DNA of 64,000 bases from Pholiota molesta (Eukaryota; Basidiomycota; Agaricomycetes; Agaricales; Strophariaceae). The DNA lies in contig JACGCK010000006.1 in NCBI GenBank assembly GCA_014925825.1, positions 310,001 to 374,000 on the forward strand, in the 5' to 3' direction. Position 1 is the stretch's first letter, and every line of letters begins with the position of its first letter. Below, piece after piece: positions 46,201-57,113 of the stretch. The notes beneath the pieces were generated by a model. It did no database searches. It had not been told where the DNA came from and saw only the letters and a list, made by a program, of their open reading frames with translations. The translations under genes were made by a program, and so were the position numbers.

Positions 46201-46473
46201 AGACATTGCAGATATATCAGCTATCTTACAGCAATGAAGAAAATTGAAGAGCCCTTGAAACGCCTACGAAAGAATAAAAAGACGCCTTTCTCCTTATTTG
46301 GAAACACTACTACCGCCTCGGATGAAGGCAAGGACGAGGAACGTATTCGTAGTCAGATGATATTGGATGTAAGTGCGTTTGGCAAGGATGGCGCGTCGCT
46401 GCAAGTTGAGATTGAGATAAATCCATACTTTCAAACCCTCAAAGAAATGGTTTATGCCACAGATCCGGAATAA
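43207..46473 (+). CDS. COG2: Conserved oligomeric Golgi complex subunit 2
   Basis: Starts at 43207 (MSATLSGERDN); the longer in-frame ORF from 43102 adds 35 residues with no similarity to the family that I know. Stop TAA at 46471-46473. The N-terminal COG2 region is clear: DVEDFLLSRAHTSLPDLRSEL and KEELVKLINDDYEAFISLSTDL. A coiled-coil stretch follows (SKQELQTIQNEIHDKLTKRGKL), then helical-bundle segments and a C-terminal DUF3510-like region (RRHPTYLAFERRWQLPVYFQLR; LLKNAFLKSYSTEVFNNVTQQ). COG2 is a lobe A subunit of the COG tether for retrograde Golgi vesicles. About ten short introns. Converges on VPS8 with 106 bp between stops. Confidence 0.9.
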
Positions 46474-46579
46474 ATATTATAGCCAGCTTATTCTGTTGAT
46501 GGTATTATACAGTGAATGGATTATAATGAACCTCCAAGGAAGAATATAGTAGTAATGTTACAAAAGTCTAGTGGATCTC

Positions 46580-49500
46580 TCAGTGTGTGTGATTGGTATC
46601 GGCAGGTCTGCAGCTCTGATGGAAGATGAAGCCGGTCCGTACAACTATGATAGGGTCATTCGGTAGAGGTCGGGTACTTTTTGGCGAAATTAGCACAGGT
46701 TTGCGACAGTACTGACATGTTCTTTGGGTTGGTGCCCAGCCATGTGTCTGTTCACGAGTAACTTCGGCGACGATTTCAAAGCGATCACGGTCTATCAAAT
46801 GTTTCAACATGATTAATAGATCCTCATCGGAGCGGTAAGACTCCAGCATTCCTGTCAGAATAATTCGGAATTCTGTGTAGTGCGAACCGCTGGAGGAAGA
46901 TGTTGAGTTGACGAGGCGTTTGAATAGGCGAGGGAAGGAAACGGTGCTTGTAGAAGTGATGGATACAAGGGCGCCAAATGTTGTTTGGACTAGCGAGCGC
47001 AGAGATGATAGAATACCTGTTATCTCTCCTGTGGGTAGGATCTTCCCAATGTCATGTTCAGCCTGTAAATCTTCTGATTGAAATGAAGGGTACGATGCAG
47101 CTATAACCTGAACAGTGTGGATTTGGCTATTGAGTAGCTTGAACCACATGTCTTCTAGAGGAATGTCCATTGCCGATGATGCCTGGGAACGGGACAAACA
47201 TATGTCACGACTTATTGCTGCAATCGATCGCAACGATTCCAACTCTGGGGCACCATTGATATTGAGGGGATCAGAATGGCGAGCAAGATTATCTAGTAAC
47301 TGGCGAGATAATCGTTTTTGAAATTCTTCTGCCTTGGCCAAAGCACCTTGAGGATTCCCTTGCCAATCGGTTGCCCATACAACTGCATCAAAGACTTGAT
47401 TGTCTTCACAGATTTCCATAATATCAGGCATGTCGAGTGTGTCCCGGGGTATATATTGCAGCGTTGTGATGACATTGTTCGGATGGAATCTGCATTGTAG
47501 TGAGAAAAAAATGTGGCGTAGATTTGGGGGTAGGTGTTTTGAAGGTTCTGTAGTATATGAGATAACATGATCTTCATCGTTTAAGGGCGGTGCGAGAAGA
47601 GCACGCAGATAGTCATATCGACTAGAATCAGGGGTTGTGTCATCTTGCAAAAATTCAATAGCCTTTTCATGTAAATCTGGAACGAGCTTATCAACAAGAA
47701 GGGCTGTCCCAACTGTGTTCGCATGAAGAAGTCGAGGGAGAGAATGGGATACCACGTCGACCAAATCGCTGGGTATTACGCATTTATTTGACCGGGAAGA
47801 TAGTGATAAAACCTCTTCAACCTTGCTCAGAACGTCCAACGAAGTAATATCAGGATCCTCAACGTAGGTCGAGAGTAGTTTTGCCCAGGAATGATCGTGA
47901 TAATACCATGATCTCAGTATTCTGAAAAATCCAGCGTCTTCAAACATATGAACAATTCGTTCGCTGTCGTGTGGATTGTATACAGAAAGCAGATACTCGG
48001 CGGCTAGCTGCCTGTCTTCGCGAGTTTTCGGATCGGGGTCTTTGGCAAGACCGATCAAGACAGTATGCAAGGTAGTCGGGGGGCATTCCAAGAATTGGGG
48101 ATATTTCGGAACGTTTCGGGCAATGAAAATATTGACCATAGTGATGTCCTCTTGGGGAAGGTGACTTGAGGATACGATCTCGAGAATGATCCTGACGATC
48201 ATGAAGCGGTTGATAGTCTGGGACTCGTTGAGGTAGGCATCTTCGAATGCAATATCGAGAGAATGAAGAAAGGATTCTGAGTCGAAAAGCAACAATTGAC
48301 GGACATAAGGGTACGTGAGTTCCACGCCACCATCTTCGTCAGAAGTCAAGACAAGTTTTCCACCTTCACCAGGTGGCCAAACACTTGAACGACCGAAAAA
48401 TAAGAACGTGTAAACGTCTTTCTTCGCTTGGAAAGCTTCCTCGTCGCTCAGTGGTTCTTCGCTAGGGTACGTGAGGCCTGATAAAACATTTGCGAGATAA
48501 GGGTATATCTTGTAAGCATTGATAATGGTAGACTCCATGTAGGAATCAGCATCCAAAATCGATCCAGTTTTATTCAAAAAATCGTCTCTAGACTTTCTGA
48601 ACCTCTTCACTGCACGAATGAGTCCAAGAAGTTCGACAATTGGAGCAACGTAGTCTCGCATCGCGCGAGTGTAGACATAGATGAGAGCATCATATAAGTG
48701 ATATTGCTGGCATAGATGAATAGCTTGATTCAGATCAAGACAAGATGGATCCATATGCCAAATGATACGTTCCACGTGTTCGGGTCGGCCATCTTCTGCA
48801 TGTACTGCAACAAGTCTTTGGGTGATCCTAGGAGGAACGTATTGGATTGCGCCATCCAGGACAAAGGGTTCCAATTGCTGAAGATAAATAGACGAGATGC
48901 CAGAATCATCGTATCGTTGGAAAAGATCTTCAAAAAGGTAATCGAAGTCATTGAGAGCAACGGCTGCTCGACAGCATACAGTGACAAGCCCTTCGAATAA
49001 GTCGGTGCGATCGACGCCTCGATTGTCTGGAGTTATATGGGTGCCATCCGTCATTCGATCTTCAGAGAATGCATATTGGGTTGATGCATCCATAAGGCTT
49101 CTCAACTTATCGCCAATAAGCTGCTTTCGCCGTCTAGGGTCTTCCGGAAGGTTATTTCTATTGCCTGGCGCTTCGTCGATGTAGTACGATCGTGTCAGTT
49201 CAATTGCCTTCAAGAAATTGCCTTCTTCCACTAAAGACAGAATACGGTCCGCCCATGTTAGTAGAGTCCCAACCACAAGTCGATCTCGTTTCTATCACCC
49301 AGTGTGAGATTTTAGTTGAAATGTAACGAGAGATTGCCACTTACGAGCACGAACAGCTTCCCTTTATACACGCGTAGGCTGTGTGCTACGGAACCTGGTT
49401 CTTCATCCTCACCGAGTTCTTCCGCCTTGATTGTCGGTGATATAAGAGAAAGGCCTTCAAAGGGAACCTCTTCGATAAGTCGATGCAAGTTGATATCATA

Positions 49501-51551
49501 GATGCCAAGATTGTTGCGGGTGGTAAAGACGATTTGCTAGACAAAAAATTCAGCAACAATCCAAGATTAAAGAATGCGGAAACCAACATTATGGTTTAAC
49601 CATTGGAGTGCTAAAATATCGTTCTTGGCTGACCATTTACCAAATTGCCTATGCGTAATTGTGCCGACATCAATCTCTTCCGATTTCCCAGTTTTAGAAT
49701 TCTTGACAAGTTGTTTGGTTCGAGCTTCAGTCACGGTAATGAGGTGCAGCGAGTTGCCCCAGGAGTATGCAAGAACAGGAATAGTCGAAGTGTCACTTTT
49801 CGATTGGTCTCCAGTCTCGAACGGAGGTTTCATAACACTTGGGAACCACGCTAATGTGCCTATCCACTTGGAACTTGACCTCCATGAACCCCCTTCATCC
49901 ACTTCGCGGGGGCACTTGAACCAGGTCCGTGGAGTAGGTTTCAAGCCGACAACCACCAGCTTTGTTGGCGTGAGTAAGGCTATAACATTATAAGTATCTG
50001 TTGCATATGGGATGGTACCTAGTGGTAGGGGCGCCATCGCAAGGACTGTATAACGAGTTCTCCGTCGTGCAGGAACACTTCCGGTCGTGAGAGGGACCTT
50101 CAAGGGGTGACTCGGGTACGGAGGGTCTGGGTAGCGACCGAGGATCCGCAGGATATCTGAGGCCTCTACAAAAAGAATTTTCCCTAATGAATGGAAAAAG
50201 GCCAGCCCATGATCATCTGCAGAGACAAGGGCTGTATGTCGACCTGCTATGAATCCAATACCGATGATTTTTGAACCTTGCAGATGACCTTCTTTGCGCC
50301 CAGAAGCAACTGCGGCCAGAGTAGTGGGAGGAACCGAGCGAACTGGATTATGAGATTGTTTGAGGTTGTATAGTTGTATATGTCCTGTCGCATGACCAGA
50401 GGCCACAAATGTATGATCATGAGAGAGAGCCAGAGCAGTGACCGCTCCCAGAGAAGTCCCTACAGAAACATCAGAGCGTTTCAAAGCTACGAAAAGCTGG
50501 CTACGGACCTAGAGTCTGATTTTCACAAACACATAGAAGCGTCTGCTTGAAATCGTGTACAACCACCTTCCCTTCAGTAGTACCGATGCATATCAATCCA
50601 TTAGCCGCTAACACTGTTGGAGAGCCTAGCAGCGGAGCCCCTAGCATATTGGACACCTTTTGCGAAGCTTTCGAATACATGGTTTGCGTTATCATCTGAA
50701 GGTCTTGCCATTTGAACACGTTATGATCTGGCATTGGTTTATCTGCCTCCGTGTCGCCTTGTTTCTCAGAGGCCTGGATTTTGAAGTCGGAAATCGAGGA
50801 CACGCGCGACATGGAAGAGAAATGGGATGGAGAAGGGGAAACCCCATCAAACAAGTGCGAATGAGAGGTTGCTGAGCTACCATTGGATGCTAGTCTGGAG
50901 GATTGTGAGGTATAGGAACGGAGTCGAGATACAGTCGGATGAAGGAATTGTCTAGCAAGTTTGGGATAAGGGACTTTAGAATCCAGTGTCGACATCACAG
51001 ATTCAGGCGTCATCAGACCCATCATAGAATTAGAAGGAGAGTTCTCGGAGAAGACATTGTCTTCATAGTTTTGCTGTTCGAAAATACAAACAAATGGCAT
51101 AAGTACTCATTACCATGTAGACTATGGCGGGGCCAACACATACCGAAGTGTCGGCTTGATATTCATCTTGAGTATCATGAGCTAATGATCTTTCCACATC
51201 CAGAACATCGGCCTCCGACTCCTCTTCGTCATGGTCGTGGCCAAGCACTTCGCGCAACTGAGCCTTATAACCAATAGAAGTATCAGCATCAACTCCGTCA
51301 TATATGAAGCCTTCGTCTTCATCCTCTTCCTCTCCATGCAGCTCACTGCGTTCTTCGTCTGCAGGTTCCTCCTCATCGAATAATTCTTCCATGTGCGAGG
51401 AATAATCTCCGGGATATGTGAATTCGGCGTCATCGTTGTCTTCTTCGTCACTCCTTATGGCGTCGTCTGCGGATAAGGCATGGGAATCGGCGGCTGAGAG
51501 ATCTGAGTGTGGTTCTGTGGTCCATGGATTGGACGCGTCTGCAGACGCCAT
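46580..51551 (-). CDS. VPS8: CORVET complex subunit Vps8
   Basis: Starts at 51551 (MASADASNPWTTEPH), stop at 46580-46582. Five large exons: acidic N-terminus (to about 51.15 kb), a Ser-rich region leading to the WD40 start (51.1-50.5 kb), WD40 blades (50484-49567, e.g. GAVTALALSHDHTFVASGHATG), the end of the propeller (about 49.5-49.35 kb) and the long alpha-solenoid (49.27-46.58 kb). Diagnostic segment: IIWHMDPSCLDLNQAIHLCQ and LYDALIYVYTRAM. The C-terminus has CQYCRKPV and FIFHQSC, which look like part of a RING-H2 finger; the middle zinc ligands are missing. Vps8 links the CORVET tether to Rab5/Vps21 on early endosomes. The solenoid exon alone is 898 codons, unusual here. Confidence 0.92.
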
Positions 51552-51892
51552 GCTGGCCTTGGTGAGAGCACAAGTGTGCGTTAGCTGCTAACTCGGCGCG
51601 CCTTGAAACTCTTACTCCAGATTGACTCCGGACGTGCGCGTGACGCCGTCCATATTACATACGTTCTGTGGCTGTGCAGGTATTATATGATATCCGGATC
51701 CATCGCAGAAGAAAAATGTTGCGGAACGGACATATATTACAGTACATAGGGATATCAACTCAAACAGAAATTAAAAAAATGTACGATACAAATAAATATC
51801 TCCAATACTTACAATGGTCAAACCCAGAATAAAAGGATTAACAAATAGTACAGACGAGAAAGGAGTGGACGTTTCCTGTCGTTCGACGCTTT
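51552..51892. other. Intergenic region VPS8 / CTI6-like
   Basis: 341 bp between two minus-strand genes, with the VPS8 promoter and the 3' UTR of the PHD gene. AT-rich near 51780. Confidence 0.55.
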
Positions 51893-53992
51893 TCATGCTG
51901 CCAGCCTCCGCTCACGGTCTCTGGTTTTTGCCCCTGGACCAAATCTCTCTTGAAATCCTATTAACTCCTCCATGAGCTCCTCCATCATCTTCATTGTCTG
52001 AGCAGACATCTCCAATGCACTCTCCGACATTAAGTTGCTTTCTACAGTGGTCTTGGTGGGTAGGTTTTGTGGTTCGGAGGCCAAAGGGTTGTCATCGACC
52101 AACATTGCAGCATCGGTATCGGCTGGTGCGGCAACATCTTCAGAAGAACCAGTTGGCTCTGCTGGAGTTGCATCAGGTTGCTCTCGGAGTGACTTTTCGA
52201 GAGCTTCGCGTCTTCGGCCGCGGTCAAGCGCGCTTGCTTGCTCCCTTCCAACCCATTCGACAAGAGCACGGACGCGTTTGTTCATATCGCCAACGCTCAT
52301 CCGCTTGGCTGGCCATTTGACTTTGACCCCTCGCTCCATGGTTCTCTCCGCACTCTCTCCTCTAGTGCTCAAACTACCGCTGGGCGCTCCGGCTCGTACT
52401 TCCAAAGGTTGTGGAACATCGGTGGGTAGCATTTGCTCGAGATGCGATAGATAATCCGGAAGATTCCATGATGTGAACAAGGTTTGCTGAGAGACGGCGT
52501 ATGCATGTGAGTTGCGATAAGCGCGAGCATCGGCGGCACTTGTCCCTTGTTGACCAGTGCCCGTCCCCGACTGATTCCGCCTAGTTCCGTGGTCATGAGT
52601 GGCAGCTCCTGAACCGTGCGATATTGACTGTGAAAGTGGGGGCCGTTTGGTGCGTTGGAGCCTCTAGCACGAGAGCCCTGGCCTGGTCGTCTGCTTGATG
52701 CACTAAATGCTATGTATATGAAGGGATTATTAGAAGAAGGATCAAATTCTGATAGAGTAATATTCACCTTCTTCTGATTCTGCTGGCGCTGCTTCAACCG
52801 TCGCGGTCTTCCTGCCTCCTCGTTTATTTCTAGCTCCGGAAGATTTGGGTGCTAAGGCAACCTTGTCGGTCGATGGTGGTTCGAGTGGAGGTGCCGTGCC
52901 TCTTTGGCCATCTGATGCTGTGCTTGCGGATCGTGTTCTCTTTTTCTGACTACTGGAGGAATATTAATTTTTATCTGAGAAATAAACCTAGGTTCCACGA
53001 ACCTTTCATCTTCTGTGCGCTTTCTTTTCTTTTTCCCATTGTCGTTAATATCGGGCACAGGAATACTAATATCATCCACTGAGGTGTCCTGAACAGCCGC
53101 TGCTTCTGCTGCAGTTGCTTCTATTATCTCTTTTAGACTTTCATCGAACGCTGCGTCCCTGCTATTCATCGTGTTTCTACGTTTTGAAGGCTGTTTCAAA
53201 AGGTGGGATGGCGAACGGGATCGCGAGATGCGGTCTTTCGCAGTAGGATCGTGTCGAGAAGCCGTTGATGTTTGCCGAGGTTTCTTCGCTAGTCGTCTGG
53301 TCATTCGTTCAGCAGTCAAACTTGTGGAAACGCGCACATATAACCTACTTCAGAAGGTCCTCATGCATCTGAGGCTTACACAGCTCACAATAGTAGTCGT
53401 CGTCATGAACTTGGTCTTCCGAAATGTAGCCCATGCACAGACCATGTTGCCAGACTTTGCACGTTTCGCACTGGACCATGAACTCTCCAGCATCAGGGTC
53501 ATCCTCTGCAGGACATATCGTACACTGTTGAGAAGGGGATCGAAAGGGTGTGTGTGTATAAGACGCACCAGTGCTGCCGCATACACATCGTGTAATGCCC
53601 TGCTCTTCTTCTTCGTCTTGGCCGTCCTGGAGCTGCCCTTCAACTGATGCGATGTCGGCATCCACAGAGCTCGTGGGTTTGTCGCCATCTTTGTCTTTTG
53701 TCTTCCTTTTCGCCTTGCTGTTGTTGCTGCCGTTGTTGGAGCCAGAAGAAGTGGTTGAACCGGGGTGCTTGCGATCATCGACGGGGTCATCGTGATCTTC
53801 TTGCTTGAGTTTTTTGTTGCGATTATTTGCTGATGACGCGGCGGTGCGCGACGAGCCCACCTTTTCTCGTGGTGGTTGGTCTGAGTCGGGAGATTTGGAG
53901 GCACTGGCAGAGATAGAGGGTGCTGAGCGACGGCCTGAGCGTCTTGTTTCGCGTGGGGATAGGGGTGGACCCATGGCGGCACTCTGAGCCAT
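51893..53992 (-). CDS. CTI6: PHD-finger protein, CTI6-like (Rpd3L deacetylase subunit class)
   Basis: Start 53992 (MAQSAAMGPP); the ATG at 53974 is also possible. Stop TGA at 51893-51895. The N-terminus is basic and Ser-rich. The PHD finger lies at about 53.35-53.6 kb: CVCG, then CETCKVWQHGLCMGY and YYCELC (Cys4-His-Cys3), split by an intron after CVCGSTG. Low-complexity Ser/Lys/Arg regions follow. The C-terminal part holds a conserved segment: SWNLPDYLSHLEQML, the WPAKRMSVGDMNKRVRALVEW block, and a final MMEELMEELIGFQERFGPGAK helix. In yeast Cti6 is a PHD subunit of Rpd3L. The call rests on the finger plus this C-terminal helix, so CTI6 is likely but not certain. Confidence 0.7.
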
Positions 53993-54148
53993 TGCACAGA
54001 GAAAGAAAGAAGGGGGAGCAATGCGAGTTGTTAGAGGACCAGGGCCAGCCAATGTGGTGTCACGTGGACTGTACAGGAATAGCGATGATCGATTGCTGAA
54101 CGGGGATAAGAGATATTTTGAGTCACCTCCTTCATCTCCTCCAACGAA
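53993..54148. promoter_or_regulatory. Divergent promoter region CTI6-like / ILV1
   Basis: 156 bp between start codons. The two genes must share core promoter sequence. Confidence 0.5.
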
Positions 54149-56088
54149 ATGGCTCCAGTCGCAACCATAGAGTACGCCTCCAATGCACCCCAGCCTCTGC
54201 CATACCCCCGACTAGCAAAACACCATCTGCTCTCATCTGATACCCCGGATTATCTCAGGCTTATCCTGACTGCTAAGGTTTATGAAATCTTGAAAGAGAC
54301 CCCTCTCGTGCTCGCTACAAATCTCAGTGCAAAGCTTGGCAACCAAATATGGCTGAAGCGGGAAGACCTCCAAGAAGTCTTCAGCTTCAAAATACGGGGT
54401 GCTTATAACTTCATGGCCAGTTTGACTGATGAGGAACGGTGGAAAGGCGTCATTACATGCAGTGCCGGTTAGTGTGCGTATTTCATTAGAGTGTTGACTC
54501 GCCACAATGTCCTGCTGTTGTTTTCCTCGTCAGTATTGTTATCTTTATGCTAAATCAACTGCTTTCAGGAAATCATGCCCAAGGAGTCGCTCTTTCTGGC
54601 GCTCGTCTCGCTATCCCGTGTACTATTGTAATGCCTCAGGGCACTCCAGATATTAAAGTGCGCAATGTGGCGCGCCTCGGCGCAAAAGTTATTCTCCACG
54701 GGACAGACTTCGACGAAGCTAAAGCCGAATGTGCCCGCCTGGCAGCAGCTCACGGCCTTGTTTTCGTCCCTCCCTATGATGACCCATTGGTGATCGCCGG
54801 ACAAGGAACTGTGGGGATGGAAATATTAAAGCAATTACAAGATGCAGATCAGTTGAGCGGCATCTTTGCCGCTATCGGCGGAGGAGGCCTGATCGCGGGT
54901 ATAAGCGAATATGTGAAGAGAATCGGAAATCCAAACACCAAGGTCATAGGTGCCGAAACTTTTGATGGAGATGCAATGGCACAAAGCCTGGAGAAAGGCG
55001 AAAGAGTCACCCTCCATGACGTTGGACCTTTTAGCGATGGTACCGCAGTCAAAATTGTAGGGGAGGAGCCTTTCCGAATTTGCAAGCAACTCCTCGACGG
55101 TATTGTTAAAGTCGATAACGATGAGATATGTGCAGCGATCAAAGATGTCTTCGAAGGTATGCATATAGTGCACAAAGATCAATGCAACAATCTCTGACAT
55201 ATGTGCATAGATACCCGTTCTGTAACAGAACCAGCTGGAGCTCTGGCTCTTGCTGGGTTAAAACGCTATATCCTCCAGAACAATTTGATAGGTGCTCAGA
55301 AGAAATTTGTCGCGGTTATTAGCGGCGCAAACATGAACTTTGATCGCCTGCGATTCGTCGCAGAGCGCGCCGAACTGGGAGAGGGTAGAGAAGCCCTCCT
55401 TAGTGTCGATATTCCCGAACGTCCAGGAAGGTAAGCACATTCGGGACTTATATGGTCGACATATTATCGAACTTTGCTTCTAGTTTCATCACGCTACACT
55501 CCATTATCCATCCACGCGCCGTTACAGAGTTCATCTATCGTTACAATGTCTCTGGCGACAGGGCGCGTGTGCTGATGTCATTCAAGCTGGACACGACTTC
55601 TCGAGAACAAGAAGTTGGCGAAGTTCTAACGACTCTAGAAAAGTCGGATATGAAAGGATATGATATCAGCGATGATGAAGTAGCAAAAAGTCATGTTCGC
55701 TATATGATTGGAGGCTGTCAAAAGGTTGTCAACGAAAGGATATTTAGATTTGGTGAGTTATTCCAGTGCTTCTAAGTGAATAAGCCATATCATATTCATT
55801 CAAATAGCCTTTCCTGAGCGCCCTGGCGCCCTTCGCAAGTTCCTTCTTGGACTCCGAAAAGACTGGAATATCTCGTTGTTCCATTATCGCAATCACGGGG
55901 CAGGTATGTCAATCAGGTGCTTGTTTCGGACATCATCTAATTTGTATTTAGACCTAGGCAAAGTTCTCGCTGGAATCCAGGTCCCACCAGAGGAATCGCA
56001 GGAATTTAACAAGTTTTTGGAATCGCTTGATTATACGTACGTCGAAGAGACGGAAAATAGCGTGTACAAACAGTTCTTGCAAGGTTAG
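54149..56088 (+). CDS. ILV1: Threonine deaminase (L-threonine ammonia-lyase)
   Basis: Starts at 54149 ([11 protein letters not shown]), stop TAG 56086-56088, seven or so exons. PLP-dependent fold: [14 protein letters not shown], then the PLP lysine in [23 protein letters not shown], the GGGGLIAG phosphate loop, and [11 protein letters not shown]. Two C-terminal ACT-like regulatory domains follow (about 55.4-55.75 kb: [14 protein letters not shown] and [16 protein letters not shown]), ending [23 protein letters not shown]. It converts threonine to 2-oxobutyrate, the committed step to isoleucine. The two ACT-like domains indicate feedback control by isoleucine and valine, as in other biosynthetic Ilv1. 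No mitochondrial presequence is obvious. Confidence 0.95.
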
Positions 56089-56579
56089 ACTGCCTTAGAT
56101 GTTAAGAGTCAATGACCAGCTGGAGGATGAGGTGATGAAGGGGATAACCTCAATTCTCTAGAAACCTCAGACCTCTGCCTTCCTCATGCAAAAAGTGGCC
56201 GATCTACTGAGATGTATCTATATTGTTCAAATTTTGATATAAAATGGCTTCATCCTGGCTTGATGATTTATAGCAGGTAACGAGCGGTTGGTAGCTCAAA
56301 ATGCAGGGAGCACGTCTGGAAGGTATTTGATGTTGTATGGTGTGCCGCGGGTAGTTTGAAGTAGGAGTCATTTTCCGAAAGCATAGATCTATATAGAGTC
56401 CATGGCAAATGATCAACAGCGCCTCGCACCATCATTCTTATCATTCATTTGGATTTGTAAGTGTCTGGGTTGCGTTGATAAAACTTGATATCAATGTTCG
56501 GAAATACTCTAGGAAGAACCGATGTCCTGTTGGTAATGAACAATGAACCATGTACATAAAAAAGCGCTTACTGGGCATT
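56089..56579. other. Convergent 3' intergenic region ILV1 / NDUFB3
   Basis: 491 bp with no recognisable gene. Confidence 0.6.
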
Positions 56580-56777
56580 TTAGTGATGATGTGAGTCAGT
56601 GGGCTTTTGGGCGCTGAGATAGATATTGTCTACAACAACATAGGCCGTGAAGGCGACCACAGCTATTCCGAATCCAGGAAACATGTTGCGAAGCATGACA
56701 CGATGAGTGAAAATGGGACTCTTCCGCCAGGCCTCTGCCTTTGCCCAAGGATCTCTAAACAAAGGAAGATTGGACAT
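56580..56777 (-). CDS. NDUFB3: Complex I B12 subunit (NDUFB3-like)
   Basis: Single coding exon of 65 aa, starting MSNLPLFRDPWAKAEAWRK. The RDPW-x-x-x-EAWR motif is the NDUFB3 signature. One transmembrane helix follows (GIAVVAFTAYVVVDNIYL), and the tail is His-rich (DSHHH). NDUFB3 is an accessory subunit of the membrane arm of mitochondrial complex I. A likely intron sits just upstream in the 5' UTR: the minus strand has CTCAG/GTATTC with acceptor TACTAG seven bases before the ATG. Start therefore well placed. Divergent from TOP1. Confidence 0.85.
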   Translation of the reverse strand: MSNLPLFRDPWAKAEAWRKSPIFTHRVMLRNMFPGFGIAVVAFTAYVVVDNIYLSAQKPTDSHHH

Positions 56778-57113
56778 GTCGCCTAGTAAAATGGTCAGCT
56801 AAAGCGATGCGGGACTCGGGGGGCGCCAACAGAATACCTGAGGGTACGAAAGATGGACGTGCAGTGTGCACAGAGCAGTTGCGAATCCGCCGGGCAATTA
56901 AGGATGACTAAGCCCCTTGAATCACCAAGTGTCCGTGATCTGGCAGTTCAGGGCAGGTCCTTGGGACTTGGCCGCAAATTTGATCAAAGCCTGCCTTAGC
57001 CCATCATCTTACCACTCTCACTCCTCTCCGATTTCTATACACACAGGACCCAAATAACATATCCTGTACGCGCAACAACTAGCTGTACATCGAGTGGACC
57101 TCTTTATTTCACT
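56778..57113. promoter_or_regulatory. Divergent promoter region NDUFB3 / TOP1
   Basis: 336 bp. Its left end probably contains the 5'-UTR intron of NDUFB3 (56784-56836). Pyrimidine-rich near 57010-57060. Confidence 0.5.
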
